Assembly (NCBI RefSeq): GCF_002082015.1 | Contig: NZ_CP015109.1 | Coordinates: 2,447,001 to 2,511,000 of the forward strand | DNA from: Sporosarcina ureae | GTDB lineage: Bacteria > Bacillota > Bacilli > Bacillales_A > Planococcaceae | Direction: 5' to 3' | Length of the DNA: 64,000 nt | Part shown: one piece after another, positions 1 through 9,533 of the stretch | Numbering within the stretch: position 1 is the stretch's first letter | Layout of the letters: each line of letters begins with the position of its first letter | Program-made: the position numbers and the translations under genes | Notes under the pieces: generated by a model | Database searches by the model: none | What the model saw: the letters and a program-made list of their open reading frames with translations, nothing else | Told to the model about the DNA's origin: nothing

Positions 1-27
1 CGGGAATAGGCTGACGGGCTGTTCGGG

Positions 28-160
28 TGGGGATTGGTGCTTCGGAGGGGACGCTTTCCTGAGGGTCCACGGCGAGCCAACCAGTAGCAAGCTCCTTTGG
101 TTGTCTCTCCTGTCGGGCTGATCCTCTGGGAGTTGTCCCTCCTACGCGCCAATCCCTTGC
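28..160 (-). repeat. Dispersed palindromic repeat, family A (copy 1)
   Basis: About 130 nt whose reverse complement starts GGGATTGGCGCGTAGGAGG and ends in GAAGCACCAATCCCC. The ends are inverted complements and the same core recurs at 31140, 34396 and 54819 in the opposite orientation. No reading frame is apparent. This fills most of the first 160 nt of the window. Confidence 0.75.
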
Positions 161-297
161 AAGACGAGTAGATGATACATTTTGTTGTGCATTGAAGTTA
201 AGTTTGTAATCTATTTCGAACTTGAATAAGTTTAGGCATAACAATAGTTCCCACACTACCTACAATGAGTGATATAAGTACCTCAACTCAATAAGTA

Positions 298-369
298 GGA
301 TGGAAGCGGAAGCTGACGGCGACTCCCGCAGGCTCATGGGAGAGCGTCCGTCGGCTTCCGCTTCCATCC
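298..369. repeat. Dispersed palindromic repeat, family B (copy 1)
   Basis: A 72-nt imperfect palindrome. GGATGGAAGCGGAAG at 298-312 is the exact reverse complement of 355-369. Family B shares an outer CTTCCGCTTC(A/C)ATCC arm with copies at 34096-34226 and 54598-54720. It lies between family A copy 1 and the ywfO promoter region. The rest of 161-502 holds no gene that I can see. Confidence 0.75.
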
Positions 370-502
370 CTTTGTAGATACTAAGTCACTATCCTAAATT
401 TGAAATTCCATACACAATCCTGTTTAAAATCCGTCATAGTGTACTATGTCACGTTCCGTCGTTTTTTGTTATACTGTAACGAATGAAGGATGAGGTGACG
501 AC

Positions 503-1792
503 ATGGCGTACCAAAACGAAAAACTGCCTGAAGAAAAAGTGTTTAAAGACCCCGTGCACCGCTACATACACGTCCGGGATCGCGTTATTTGGGACCTGGT
601 CAACACACGAGAGTTCCAGCGCCTGCGCAGGATTCGCCAGCTTGGCACCACCTACCTAGTGTTCCACGGCGCAGAACACAGCCGCTTCCAGCACTCGCTC
701 GGTGTCTATGAAATCGTCAGACGAATTCTTGACGATGGCTTCAGTGGGCGTGAAGAATGGGACGATGAACAGCGACTGGTCGCTCTCTGTGCAGCATTAT
801 TGCATGATTTGGGACATGGCCCATTTTCCCACGCATTTGAAAAAGTATTCAACCTAGATCACGAACTATTTACCCAGCAAATTTTATTGGAACAGACAGA
901 AGTTCATGAGGTATTGCATCGTGTATCACCAGATTTTCCCCGAAAAGTAGCGGATGTCATAGATAAAACGTATCCAGACAAACTAGTTGTCAGCTTGATT
1001 TCCAGTCAAATCGACGCGGACCGAATGGATTATCTTCAGCGCGATGCGTATTATACAGGCGTTTCCTATGGCCATTTCGACATGGAACGGATTTTGCGTG
1101 TCATGCGTCCGACAGAAGATCAAGTCGTCATCAAGCAGAGCGGCATGCACGCAGTGGAAGACTATATCATGAGCCGTTATCAAATGTATTGGCAAGTGTA
1201 TTTCCATCCAGTGTCGCGCAGTGCAGAAGTGATTTTGATCAAAATCTTACACAGAGCGAAACATTTATTCGAAACTGGATATGCGTTTAAGCAAGAACCG
1301 ATGCATTTCGTTTCGTTCTTCGCACAAGAATTCAAACTGAAAGAGTACATAGCCCTTGACGAGGGCGTGTTATTAACGTATTTCCAGCTGTGGATGGAAG
1401 AAGACGATACCATTTTAGCAGATTTATGTGATCGCTTCGTAAACAGACGGCTATTTCAATATGCCGAGTTCGATCCAGCAGTGCAGTATATGAAATTTGG
1501 TGAACTTATCACATTGTTTAAAGAAACAGGGCTCGATCCTGACTATTATTTAGTGACGGATTCTTCATCAGACTTACCTTACGATTTTTATCGTCCAGGT
1601 GAAGAAAATGAGCGCGTGCCGATTTATTTACAACTAGGAAATGGTGATTTGCGTGAACTATCGCGGATGTCCGACGTGGTCGAAGCGATATCAGGAAAAC
1701 GCAGAACAGACCATAAAATTTATTATCCAGAAGATTTGTTGATAGATGGAAACCCATTGCACGAGAAGATTTTGGAATTGTTAAGAGGCTAA
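503..1792 (+). CDS. ywfO: HD-domain (d)NTP phosphohydrolase, YwfO family
   Basis: Cytosolic HD-superfamily phosphohydrolase, expected from its family to cleave (deoxy)nucleoside triphosphates. The metal-binding signature is visible in order: His64 (RFQHSLGV), His101-Asp102 (LLHDLGHGP) and Asp171 (SQIDADRMDYL). The 429-aa length is usual for the family. The ATG at 503 follows a GATGAGGTGA ribosome binding site, and TATACT at 470-475 is a possible -10 box. ywgA begins 17 nt downstream, so the two are probably co-transcribed, as in B. subtilis. The substrate is inferred from homology only. Confidence 0.9.
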   Translation: MAYQNEKLPEEKVFKDPVHRYIHVRDRVIWDLVNTREFQRLRRIRQLGTTYLVFHGAEHSRFQHSLGVYEIVRRILDDGFSGREEWDDEQRLVALCAALLHDLGHGPFSHAFEKVFNLDHELFTQQILLEQTEVHEVLHRVSPDFPRKVADVIDKTYPDKLVVSLISSQIDADRMDYLQRDAYYTGVSYGHFDMERILRVMRPTEDQVVIKQSGMHAVEDYIMSRYQMYWQVYFHPVSRSAEVILIKILHRAKHLFETGYAFKQEPMHFVSFFAQEFKLKEYIALDEGVLLTYFQLWMEEDDTILADLCDRFVNRRLFQYAEFDPAVQYMKFGELITLFKETGLDPDYYLVTDSSSDLPYDFYRPGEENERVPIYLQLGNGDLRELSRMSDVVEAISGKRRTDHKIYYPEDLLIDGNPLHEKILELLRG

Positions 1793-1809
1793 GAGAGGGG
1801 TTGCGGGAC

Positions 1810-2316
1810 TTGCTGCAAGAGCATGCAAAAATCGTTCAGTTTATATCGTTGGCGAATGAAGTAAATGGCCGTAAGAAGATGCAGAAAATGGTGTATATAT
1901 TAAAGAAAATGAATTTCCCGTTTGCTGAGAAATACGAGCTCCATATGTATGGTCCTTATTCGGAAGAACTAACATTGCGAGTGGAAGAGCTATGTGAAAT
2001 GGGCTTTTTGGCTGAACGTTTCGAGGACAAGGGTTCGTATAAACAATATTGCTATCAAGTGACGGATGAGGGATCGAAATTCCTTGCGACAGCAGAAGCA
2101 CCGAAAGAACAGCTACCAAAATGTATTGAGCGATTGAATGAGAAGTCGTCACGCTTTTTGGAATTGGTCTCCACCTTGTTGTTTTTCGATCAGCTCAATA
2201 AAGAAGATCAAATTGCTAAAGTACGTATCGTGAAAAACAAACTGAACTTTACTGATCAGGAAATGGATCAAGCATTTGCCTTCATCGAAGAGATGCAAGT
2301 GAGTTCAGTCAGCTGA
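1810..2316 (+). CDS. ywgA: YwgA family protein
   Basis: A 168-aa cytosolic protein of the YwgA family, function unknown. Its N-terminal third (GRKKMQKMVYILKKMNF ... LHMYGPYSEEL) looks like the winged-helix-like fold seen in phage- and toxin-associated GepA-type proteins; that resemblance is my inference. I chose TTG at 1810 because AGAGAGGGG (1792-1800) would directly abut an in-frame TTG at 1801 but lies 9 nt from 1810. It follows ywfO closely and ends at a strong bidirectional terminator shared with the convergent tautomerase gene. Confidence 0.8.
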   Translation: MLQEHAKIVQFISLANEVNGRKKMQKMVYILKKMNFPFAEKYELHMYGPYSEELTLRVEELCEMGFLAERFEDKGSYKQYCYQVTDEGSKFLATAEAPKEQLPKCIERLNEKSSRFLELVSTLLFFDQLNKEDQIAKVRIVKNKLNFTDQEMDQAFAFIEEMQVSSVS

Positions 2317-2326
2317 ATGAATGAAG

Positions 2327-2358
2327 AAAAAAGGATTCTCGTGATGAGAATCCTTTTG
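2327..2358. terminator. Bidirectional intrinsic terminator between ywgA and ywhB
   Basis: AAAAGGATTCTC (2329-2340), a GTGAT loop and GAGAATCCTTTT (2346-2357) form a 12-bp stem. A-rich and T-rich flanks let it stop transcription from both converging genes. Confidence 0.85.
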
Positions 2359-2364
2359 CCGATT

Positions 2365-2550
2365 TTACTGATCACTCATTAGTTTACCTTCTCTAAAAAG
2401 ATGATTTTTTGGCATTTCTTCAATGAAAACTGTTACGCTATCAGAAGTAGCGCCCGTCGTTTCCACAACGGCTTGCGTAACTTTTTCACAGAGTGCACGT
2501 TTTTGATCATCAGTACGGCCTTCAAGCATTTTTACTGTAACGTATGGCAT
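2365..2550 (-). CDS. ywhB: 4-oxalocrotonate tautomerase family protein
   Basis: A 61-aa tautomerase subunit. The protein starts M-P-Y-V-T-V-K, so removal of Met exposes the N-terminal proline that acts as catalytic base in this family. The length and the TDDQKRALCEKVTQAV helix are typical of the 4-oxalocrotonate tautomerase fold, which works as a hexamer. The minus-strand ATG is preceded by AAGGAGG. It is monocistronic and convergent to ywgA. The physiological substrate is unknown; B. subtilis YwhB shows general 2-hydroxymuconate-type tautomerase activity. Confidence 0.88.
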   Translation of the reverse strand: MPYVTVKMLEGRTDDQKRALCEKVTQAVVETTGATSDSVTVFIEEMPKNHLFREGKLMSDQ

Positions 2551-2617
2551 TTTATTTCCTCCTTGGCTGAAAATTCAGGTATAGTACATATAATAACAGA
2601 GACGGAGGTTGATTTAC

Positions 2618-3136
2618 ATGGCAAGTGAGCAAAATTCAAAACCAAAGTTAGGCTTTACGATAATAAAAAATGATCCTACAGATGGACATAAAGGGTTTGG
2701 CATAGGTTCGTTGTCGCTGGAAAACATTTCACCTGTGATCATCGACGTGGAGGAAGGTACAGCACAAGTAGAAATGGGTGCCATGCATGCCCGTAGTGAT
2801 ACAGAACGAGGAATCAAATTCACCACTGACCGCAAAGATTCTGAAGGCGGTAAACCATACTGGCTCGTTTGGGTGACAATTGATTACCGTGAAGAAGGTC
2901 CATATTACGCAGGAATCACAGCGTGTGAAATGGTCGTGAATCGTGAGAAGAGACGTGGCTATAAGTTACTCGCTGACCACGTCAATCGCATGGACAAATC
3001 AATGAAACGTCACATTATCGTAGATGAAATGGACGATCGTTCAAAGAAGATTCTTAAAGATTTTCTAATATCGCATAACGCAGAACTTTGGGAACGCAGC
3101 ACCGCTGAATTACACGAAGGTTTGCGCACGGAGTAA
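2618..3136 (+). CDS. ywhD: YwhD family protein
   Basis: A 172-aa protein matching the YwhD family (GFGIGSLSLENISPVIID ... RGIKFTTDR ... GYKLLADHVNRMDKSMKR). No catalytic motif is evident and the function is unknown. ATG 2618 is preferred over an in-frame TTG at 2609, because GGAGG at 2604-2608 lies 9 nt before the ATG. It sits in the position it holds in B. subtilis, between ywhB and pbpG, although pbpG is transcribed towards it here. Confidence 0.82.
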   Translation: MASEQNSKPKLGFTIIKNDPTDGHKGFGIGSLSLENISPVIIDVEEGTAQVEMGAMHARSDTERGIKFTTDRKDSEGGKPYWLVWVTIDYREEGPYYAGITACEMVVNREKRRGYKLLADHVNRMDKSMKRHIIVDEMDDRSKKILKDFLISHNAELWERSTAELHEGLRTE

Positions 3137-3254
3137 GATATCACGCGACATAAGTGAATAGTGCAATTCTCGTCAAATACGTCAAAAATGTGACAATTTG
3201 CATAACGTACTCTTTGAGGTTGAATGTCTGCCACAAAGGAAGTAAACTAAATAT

Positions 3255-3400
3255 ACAGCTTTGCGCTGTAATCTAGGACACCCGCTATGTAGACAGTCGT
3301 TTGATGAAAACACAAACCCAAGCAGTGCGGATTCATTCGATCACTGCATAACGGTCAAAAAAGCCTCGTTCTCCGCGGATACGGAGAACGAGGCTTTTTT
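3255..3400 (+). ncRNA. Candidate small RNA with its own promoter and terminator
   Basis: TTGAAT (3220-3225), a 17-nt spacer and TAAACT (3243-3248) form a plausible sigma-A promoter. The roughly 145 nt downstream have no reading frame with a ribosome binding site but contain local hairpins, TACAGC/GCTGTA near 3254 and GCAGTG/CACTGC near 3322-3347. They end at the strong terminator at 3357-3400. It may instead be a ywhD 3' UTR. I recognise no known RNA family. Confidence 0.35.
3357..3400. terminator. Strong intrinsic terminator, bidirectional
   Basis: A perfect 19-bp inverted repeat pairs 3357-3375 with 3382-3400 around a 6-nt loop. Six A residues precede it and six T residues follow. It separates the ywhD side from the GAGCG array that begins about 32 nt to the right. 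Confidence 0.92.
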
Positions 3401-3431
3401 CTATGGAGATTTTTGGTTTGGAATCTACTTG

Positions 3432-3771
3432 TGGTGCTCATGCTTTGTGGTTAAGCGCTCTATGCTGTCGGCCGAGCGCTCATAGTTTGTCGTGATCCGC
3501 TCTATCTTAGCAGCTACCCGCTCAATCCGAAGCCCGTACCGCTCAACCATCCACGCCAACCGCTCAATCCTGCCGGCTAACCGCTCATACTTTGCCGTCC
3601 GCTCAATCGCAAGCGCTACCCGCTCAATCAAAGCAACCACCCGCTCATAGCTACCAGCCATCCGCTCAATACAAGCGTAAACCCGCTCAAACATCCACGC
3701 CAACCGCTCAATCTCACCAACCAACCGCTCAATCCCAAGCCAACAAGCCAAACCCGCTCCACCCAAAATCA
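3432..3771 (-). repeat. GAGCG 21-nt periodic array 1
   Basis: About 15 units on the minus strand, each beginning (A/T)(A/T)TGAGCGG and spaced 21 nt apart, with one 18-nt unit near 3590. Apart from the GAGCG core the units are divergent. The minus strand reads as a heptad-repeat open frame (IERxxxx), but it has no separate ribosome binding site and its GTG (3770-3772) overlaps the pbpG stop. I treat it as a DNA repeat. It directly abuts the end of pbpG and occupies the gap between ywhD and pbpG. Confidence 0.85.
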
Positions 3772-5823
3772 CTCAAAAAATGAAAACGGGAATAACTCCA
3801 TTTTAGAATTTTCTTTTTCCCCCGAATGCTGTTCTCTCAACGTGCGATCCGTACATAACTTCTTCGGTACATCTTTATCCTTCACATAGATCAATCGTTG
3901 CTTCGCACATTCATTGACAGCAATGCCGCCAGTTTCGATGTCTACAATGACACTTTGCACGCCAGAAGGGGGGATGAATGGTTGCGGTGCTGTACCCTCA
4001 TGCGCCGCTTCCATAAAATCAATCCACACTTTTTTCGAGACAGATTTATCTTCCAAATTCTCGAGTTGCTTGCCACGGTCGAACCCCGTCCAAATTCCCG
4101 CTGTTAATGTAGGTGAGAATCCAATCAAATACTGATCCGATATCGTCGTTCCGGACTTCGCTGCATAAGGCCGTGTTTGTTTCGGTCGCATGGATAGGCC
4201 TGTAGAGGTCAAATAATCATTGAAGACGGGGTCGAACATTCCTGTCATCAAATGCGTCAGTACAAACGCATCTTGTTCCGACATCACTTGTTTCGGTTTC
4301 TTTGAGGGATGCTCATAGACCAATTTTCCATTCGCATCCGTAATAGATAAAATCATTTGGGGTTCGACTTGTTTCCCTTTTGACGCAATCCGATTATACG
4401 CTGTCGTCATCTCGAACAACGTCACATCGGAAGTGCCGAGAGCAACTGCAGGGGATTCGGGAAACGTGACGTCGATCCCGAGTCGTTGCGCCATTTTCGT
4501 GTAGGGCTTGTAACCAACTTGCTCAAGCGTTTTGACTGCATAAATATTATCCGAAATCGCAATTGCCTGTGCCAATGAAATCGGCTTCGCTGCAAACTCA
4601 TCGTTAATATTGCTTGGCTCATATGTCGAACGACCGTCATCATACGTAAACAGCGTTTTTTCAGCCGTCATGAACGTTAAAGGATTCATGCCTTTTTCCA
4701 GCGCGGCTGCATAAAGGATCGGCTTCATCGCAGATCCTGGCTGACGTTTCGCTTGAGTCACACGGTTGAAGGAGCTTTCGCCAAAATCCACACCACCTAT
4801 CATGGATGTAACAAAGCCTGTGTCTGCGGCCATTGAAATGAATCCTATTTGCAAATCATTTTCAGGCATCGCTTGCTTAATTGCTTGTTCTGCTGCTTGC
4901 TGGTGCTGTTGATTCAACGTCGTTCGGATTTGCCAACCACCTTCCGCGGGTGCTCGACCTTTCGAAGCGAGGATGTCTTCTGCTTGTTGCCACGCAGCAT
5001 CCAAAAAATAAGGTGCCACTTGCTTCATATCTTTCCAACTATCAGTCTTGAGTACAATTTCCTCTTCTATTGCTCGTTCTTTTTGTTCAGTAGAAATATA
5101 GTCATAGAGCTCCATTTGATTCAGTACGAGCAATTGACGATCACGTGAATTTTCGGGATGATCAAGTGGCGAATAAATCGAAGGGCCTTTTGCGATCGCC
5201 GCAATCGTAGCCGCTTCTTCTAAAGTCAGATCTTTTGCTGCTTTGGAGAAATAAAATCGACTCGCTGCTTCCACTCCATACATTCCATGGCCGAAGTAGA
5301 CGGTATTTAAATAACCTTCCAATATCGTATCCTTGTCATAGAAAATTTCTAGTCGATAGGCAAAGAGTGCCTCATGCAGTTTCCGTGTCCATGACTTTTC
5401 GTGCGTCAAATACAAATTCCGCGCATATTGCATAGTAATCGTACTCGCTCCTTGTGCTTTACTCATCGTTTTGACATCTTTCAGAATTGCACCCGCAATC
5501 CGTTTGTAATCAAATCCATTATGCGAATAAAATTTCTTATCTTCCGTTGCAACGAAGGCATCCGAAAGAAAAGGGGACATATCGGACAGTTTCATCCAAT
5601 AACGTCGATGTTGTGAAAAATGATCCCCGATCTGATGTCCGCTATGATCGAGGAACAATGAAGCCTTTGGTACGCTCAATGAAGGGGCACCAAGTACTTG
5701 AGCATATATTCGAAGAGCGATTAAGACAGTTAGGATCGCGGCTATAGACGTGATCGACAGAGATAATGCGATCTTTTTCCATTTTTTACGATTTGTAGAT
5801 TTTATATAATCGGTACGTTTCAC
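3769..5823 (-). CDS. pbpG: Class A penicillin-binding protein (transglycosylase/transpeptidase)
   Basis: Bifunctional peptidoglycan synthase of 684 aa, anchored by one N-terminal membrane segment (about residues 18-38). The glycosyltransferase (GT51) domain carries the catalytic Glu94 region (ATEDKKFYSHNGFD) and QGASTITMQYARNLYL. The transpeptidase domain has SAMK (Ser364, Lys367), SDN (424-426) and KSGTT (556-560). The start codon is GTG at 5823 with GGGATGTG upstream. It is divergent from ywiB. In B. subtilis the orthologue at this locus acts in spore cortex or germ cell wall synthesis; that role is inferred here. Its stop overlaps the first bases of GAGCG array 1. Confidence 0.9.
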   Translation of the reverse strand: MKRTDYIKSTNRKKWKKIALSLSITSIAAILTVLIALRIYAQVLGAPSLSVPKASLFLDHSGHQIGDHFSQHRRYWMKLSDMSPFLSDAFVATEDKKFYSHNGFDYKRIAGAILKDVKTMSKAQGASTITMQYARNLYLTHEKSWTRKLHEALFAYRLEIFYDKDTILEGYLNTVYFGHGMYGVEAASRFYFSKAAKDLTLEEAATIAAIAKGPSIYSPLDHPENSRDRQLLVLNQMELYDYISTEQKERAIEEEIVLKTDSWKDMKQVAPYFLDAAWQQAEDILASKGRAPAEGGWQIRTTLNQQHQQAAEQAIKQAMPENDLQIGFISMAADTGFVTSMIGGVDFGESSFNRVTQAKRQPGSAMKPILYAAALEKGMNPLTFMTAEKTLFTYDDGRSTYEPSNINDEFAAKPISLAQAIAISDNIYAVKTLEQVGYKPYTKMAQRLGIDVTFPESPAVALGTSDVTLFEMTTAYNRIASKGKQVEPQMILSITDANGKLVYEHPSKKPKQVMSEQDAFVLTHLMTGMFDPVFNDYLTSTGLSMRPKQTRPYAAKSGTTISDQYLIGFSPTLTAGIWTGFDRGKQLENLEDKSVSKKVWIDFMEAAHEGTAPQPFIPPSGVQSVIVDIETGGIAVNECAKQRLIYVKDKDVPKKLCTDRTLREQHSGEKENSKMELFPFSFFE

Positions 5824-5919
5824 TACATATCACATCCCGTTCCATTCAGTATCTTTTGACAGTATGGGACGGTTATGAACGGATTAAACGGTTCGTAGGA
5901 AAAGTTTAGACGTGTAACA

Positions 5920-5949
5920 TTGAAACTAATGCGAGAAGAAGTGTATAAT
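5920..5949 (+). promoter_or_regulatory. Sigma-A promoter of ywiB-argS
   Basis: TTGAAA (5920-5925), an 18-nt spacer and TATAAT (5944-5949) lie 32 nt before the ywiB start and form a near-consensus promoter. Confidence 0.65.
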
Positions 5950-5981
5950 GAGTGAATCTATTTACATAAGGCGGTGAACGA

Positions 5982-6398
5982 ATGGAAGCGCCAAAAATGG
6001 AAGTTCAGCTCCGTTCCGTTATTCAACATCCAGACCAGCAAGCGGAAACGCATACGATGCAGGCGACTGGAGAACTCATTGAGAAAAAAGGACAGGCCTA
6101 CTTATTGTTTGAAGAACGAACAGAAGGAATGCCGCCGGTCCGAACGACGGTGAAATTACATGCCGATGATGCCTTCATCATGCGTAAGGGCGGTGTGCAG
6201 ATGCGATTGCCGTTCAGACAGGATGATACTCGTTTCGGTACATACGGTAATGGCCCTGCCGTTATGGATTTAGCCGTTTATACTAATCAACTGGAGTGGG
6301 TACCCGGACGCTTTACGGTAGCGTACGACTTACATTCAGACGAAAGCTTATTAGGGAAATATCATTTGACAATAACCTACTCGGAGGTAACAAAATGA
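5982..6398 (+). CDS. ywiB: DUF1934 family protein (YwiB)
   Basis: A 138-aa beta-barrel-like protein of the DUF1934/YwiB family (calycin-like fold), function unknown. ATG 5982 follows AAGGCGGTG. Its stop overlaps the argS start as ATGA, giving translational coupling, and this pairing with argS is conserved in Bacillaceae. No catalytic residues can be assigned. Family placement rests on context, length and the conserved pattern ([22 protein letters not shown] strand, later FGTYG and YTNQLEW). Confidence 0.82.
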   Translation: MEAPKMEVQLRSVIQHPDQQAETHTMQATGELIEKKGQAYLLFEERTEGMPPVRTTVKLHADDAFIMRKGGVQMRLPFRQDDTRFGTYGNGPAVMDLAVYTNQLEWVPGRFTVAYDLHSDESLLGKYHLTITYSEVTK

Positions 6399-8062
6399 AT
6401 GCAGTAGAGCAGATTCAACATGAAATAAAAGTAGCATTGCACGAAGCAATTGAAAAAGCACAACTAGTCGAAGGAACAGAAATTCCAGAAATCAAACTGG
6501 AATCACCAAGAAGTAAAGAAAACGGCGACTATGCAGCGAATATCGCTATGCAGTTGACGAAACTAGCGAAAAAGCCACCACGAGCGATTGCGGAAAGTAT
6601 TTTGGAGCACCTCGACACGACGAACACAGCAATTGATTCCATTGAAATTGCTGGACCCGGATTCCTCAATATCCGCTTAAAAACAGACAGTCTCGGGGAT
6701 ATCGTGAAATCCGTTCTTGACCAAGGAGTTGACTACGGTCGTTCCGACAGTGGACAACAACAGAAAATTCAAGTGGAATTCGTATCAGCGAACCCAACAG
6801 GCGACTTGCACTTAGGGCACGCACGCGGGGCATCACTTGGAGATTCACTATGTAATATTCTCGACAAAGCAGGCTATAATGTAGCGCGCGAATACTATAT
6901 TAACGATGCTGGTAATCAAATAAACAACTTAGCATTATCTATCGACGTTCGGTATTTCGAAGCACTTGGCTTAGAAAAAGAAATGCCAGAAGACGGCTAT
7001 CGTGGTGCGGATATCATTGCGATCGCAAAAGATCTCGTCGAACAATACGGTGACAAATATGTCCATGTACCAGAAGAAGAGCGGCTTGCATTTTTCCGTG
7101 AGCACGGATTGAATATCGAACTGGATAAGCTGAAGAAAGACTTAGCGGACTTCCGCGTTCATTTCGATAACTGGTTCTCGGAAACCTCTCTATATAACAA
7201 CGGCAAGATCGAAGTCGCACTTACTAAACTTCGTGAAAACGGCCATGTCTATGAAGAAGATGGTGCCACTTGGTTCCGCTCTACTACATTTGGCGACGAC
7301 AAAGACCGTGTACTGATCAAACAAGACGGTTCGTTCACATACTTAACACCGGATATCGCGTATCACCAAGACAAGCTAAGTCGCGGATTCGATAAACTCA
7401 TCAATATTTGGGGAGCAGACCACCACGGATATATTCCGCGTATGAAAGCGGCAATCCAGGCACTTGGCTATGACCGGGATACACTCGAAGTAGAAGTGGC
7501 ACAAATGGTTCAGCTTTATAAAGACGGAGAAAAATTCAAGATGAGCAAACGCACAGGAAAAGCGGTCACACTACGTGAATTGGTGGAAGAAGTAGGCTTA
7601 GACGCTGTACGTTACTTCTTCGCGATGCGCTCAGGCGATGCACAAATGGACTTCGATTTAGATTTGGCGGTATCCAAATCCAATGAAAACCCTGTCTACT
7701 ACGCACAATACGCGCATGCACGTATTTGCTCGATCCTACGTCAGGCAAAAGAACAAAACGTAGAAGCATCAACAGAAAACGTCATGCTATTGCAAGACGA
7801 AAAAGAGCTAGAGCTGCTGAAGAAACTCGGAGACTTCCCGAAACTAATCAGCGACTCAGCTCGTATGCGCGCACCGCACCGCGTGACGACATATATCCAA
7901 GAACTAGCAGCTACATTCCATAGTTTCTACAATGCTAATAAAGTGCTGGATCCGGAAAACAAAGACCTTTCCGAAGCACGTTTAGCTTTGATTACAGCAA
8001 CAAAAACGACGATTGCGAACGCGTTGAAATTGGTTGGCGTGGAAGCACCTGAAAGAATGTAA
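6395..8062 (+). CDS. argS: Arginyl-tRNA synthetase
   Basis: Class I aminoacyl-tRNA synthetase charging tRNA-Arg, 555 aa. The HIGH motif is HLGH at 139-142, preceded by [11 protein letters not shown], and KMSK is at 382-385 ([13 protein letters not shown]). The C-terminal anticodon-binding (DALR-type) helices end the protein. ATG 6395 overlaps the ywiB stop, with GGAGG at 6383-6387. An upstream in-frame extension lies inside ywiB and has no ribosome binding site. A simple hairpin terminator follows within 15 nt. Confidence 0.97.
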   Translation: MNAVEQIQHEIKVALHEAIEKAQLVEGTEIPEIKLESPRSKENGDYAANIAMQLTKLAKKPPRAIAESILEHLDTTNTAIDSIEIAGPGFLNIRLKTDSLGDIVKSVLDQGVDYGRSDSGQQQKIQVEFVSANPTGDLHLGHARGASLGDSLCNILDKAGYNVAREYYINDAGNQINNLALSIDVRYFEALGLEKEMPEDGYRGADIIAIAKDLVEQYGDKYVHVPEEERLAFFREHGLNIELDKLKKDLADFRVHFDNWFSETSLYNNGKIEVALTKLRENGHVYEEDGATWFRSTTFGDDKDRVLIKQDGSFTYLTPDIAYHQDKLSRGFDKLINIWGADHHGYIPRMKAAIQALGYDRDTLEVEVAQMVQLYKDGEKFKMSKRTGKAVTLRELVEEVGLDAVRYFFAMRSGDAQMDFDLDLAVSKSNENPVYYAQYAHARICSILRQAKEQNVEASTENVMLLQDEKELELLKKLGDFPKLISDSARMRAPHRVTTYIQELAATFHSFYNANKVLDPENKDLSEARLALITATKTTIANALKLVGVEAPERM

Positions 8063-8074
8063 TGTATCGAAAAT

Positions 8075-8105
8075 GGCCAAGCGGATTTCCTGCTTGGCTC
8101 TTTTT
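8075..8105 (+). terminator. argS terminator
   Basis: GGCCAAGC (8075-8082) pairs with GCTTGGC (8092-8098) and is followed by CTCTTTTT. Confidence 0.85.
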
Positions 8106-8155
8106 ATGTCTTTGTAAAGTGGAGAGGAAAAAGAAGGTACTGTTACGCTGCGTTT

Positions 8156-8213
8156 CAGGCGGACGCTCACCGCAGGCCACCGGGAATGCGCCCCCTTACT
8201 GGAGCCTTATTCC
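8156..8213 (-). repeat. Degenerate palindromic repeat, family B-like
   Basis: The reverse complement resembles the left part of family B (GGGAATAAGGCTCCAG, then GCGGACGC-like bases), but pairing between the ends is poor. This is a likely decayed copy between the argS terminator and the riboswitch. Confidence 0.35.
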
Positions 8214-8285
8214 CAAACGCTCCTCAATCTCCGCCTTACCCTGTACAACCAAGACTATTATCGCTATAATAAAGCATAATTACAT

Positions 8286-8497
8286 ATCTTCTGAAAAGGT
8301 TCTCAAAACTTGAGATGAAAAGCGAAATCGGTTCAAATCCGATGCGGTCCCGCCACTGTATGTGCCATGCACAAGCCAGGTCACCTGCCTTTTTAGAAAA
8401 TGAAGTTCCGCAGCAACCTACGAGGATAGGTACAGTGGAAGAAGTCACGCGCTGACTTCATCCTACCTCATCCTTCGAACTTTTGAAGGTTTTTTTT
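8286..8497 (+). promoter_or_regulatory. Cobalamin riboswitch with expression-platform terminator
   Basis: The B12 box is visible as AGCCAGGTCACCTGCC (starting near 8373), together with the upstream conserved GATGAAAAGCGAA and GCGGTCCCGCCACTGT elements of the AdoCbl aptamer core. Downstream, a GAAGTCA/TGACTTC hairpin (8441-8459) precedes CCTTC/GAAGG (8472-8489) with eight T residues, an intrinsic terminator. Binding of adenosylcobalamin is therefore expected to terminate transcription before btuF and repress the whole 11-gene operon. Confidence 0.93.
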
Positions 8498-8546
8498 ATG
8501 TCTGCGACTTGCGTAATGAAACACACATATTAGAGGAGGAACACAC

Positions 8547-9533
8547 ATGAAGAAGTTTTGGCAACTGATGCTAACGGCAATGCTTGCAGTACTACTACTC
8601 GCGGCATGCGGAAGCGACAGTGAAAAAGAAGAAACACCGGCAGATGAAAATCAGGCCGGCGAAGAAGCGAACACGGAACAACAATCAACGGATACAACGA
8701 GCTATCCATACACCTTGACGGATGCGACTGGCGAAGAAATGACATTTGAACAAGCGCCGGAAACTGTGATCTCATTAATTCCAAGCAATACGGAAATTTT
8801 ATTTGGTATTGATGCGGGAGATAAAGTCATCGCGGTAACAGAAAACGATGACTACCCTGAAGAAGTAACGGAGCTTGATACAGTAGGGGACTTTACGGTT
8901 AACGTGGAAAAAGTCATTTCATTGGAGCCAGAAGCAGTGTTCGCAAGCGAAATGATGTTGGGTTCAAGTGAAGAAGGATTGAATCAAATTCGCGAAGCAG
9001 GCATCCCTGTAATCGTCGTGCAGAATGCAGGGTCATTTGACGAGACATATGAAGTGATTGAACTGATTGGTGAAGTCATGGACAAAAATGTAGAAGCCAA
9101 TCAAATCGTCGAAGATATGAAAGCAAAAGTGGCAGATATCAAAAAGAAAGCAGCAGACATTACGGACAAGAAACGTGTGTTTGTTGAAAACTCCGATGCA
9201 CCTGAAATTTATGCACCAGGAAAAGGGACATTCCCACAGCAATTCCTAGATATGATCCACGCTGAAAACATTGTGACAGAAGAAGGCTGGATTATGATCA
9301 GCCCTGAAACGATTGTAGATGAAAATCCGGATGTAATTTTGGCTATGTATAGTTATGTTCCGAATGTCGTAGAAAACATTAAAACGCGTGACGGATTTGA
9401 TACGGTTACTGCGATCAAAGAAGATCAAGTTATTCAATTGGATGAAGACATCACTAGCCGTACGGGACCACGTTTAGCTGACGGATTAGAATTGTTTGCA
9501 AAAGCAGTCTATCCAGAGGTATTCGGTGAATAA
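8547..9533 (+). CDS. btuF: Cobalamin ABC transporter substrate-binding lipoprotein
   Basis: Extracellular lipoprotein capturing corrinoids for the BtuCD transporter, 328 aa. A signal peptide ends in the lipobox LAAC (Cys21), followed by an acidic linker (GSDSEKEETPADENQ). The mature part is a periplasmic-binding (TroA-like, helical backbone) domain with VISLIPSNTEILF and the later WIMISPETIVDENPDVIL. AGAGGAGGAAC lies before ATG 8547. It is the first gene after the cobalamin riboswitch and btuC overlaps its end, which supports B12 rather than iron as substrate. Confidence 0.93.
   Translation: MKKFWQLMLTAMLAVLLLAACGSDSEKEETPADENQAGEEANTEQQSTDTTSYPYTLTDATGEEMTFEQAPETVISLIPSNTEILFGIDAGDKVIAVTENDDYPEEVTELDTVGDFTVNVEKVISLEPEAVFASEMMLGSSEEGLNQIREAGIPVIVVQNAGSFDETYEVIELIGEVMDKNVEANQIVEDMKAKVADIKKKAADITDKKRVFVENSDAPEIYAPGKGTFPQQFLDMIHAENIVTEEGWIMISPETIVDENPDVILAMYSYVPNVVENIKTRDGFDTVTAIKEDQVIQLDEDITSRTGPRLADGLELFAKAVYPEVFGE

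Noticed and set aside
3425..3772. Minus-strand open frame of 115 codons with heptad repeats (IERxxxx)
   Set aside because: No separate ribosome binding site, it starts on the pbpG stop, it lies wholly within a 21-nt DNA repeat, and equivalent arrays elsewhere have broken frames. Kept as a repeat rather than a gene.
3777..3800. Frameshift or truncation at the pbpG C-terminus
   Set aside because: All catalytic motifs are complete and the length fits the family; the tail is simply variable.
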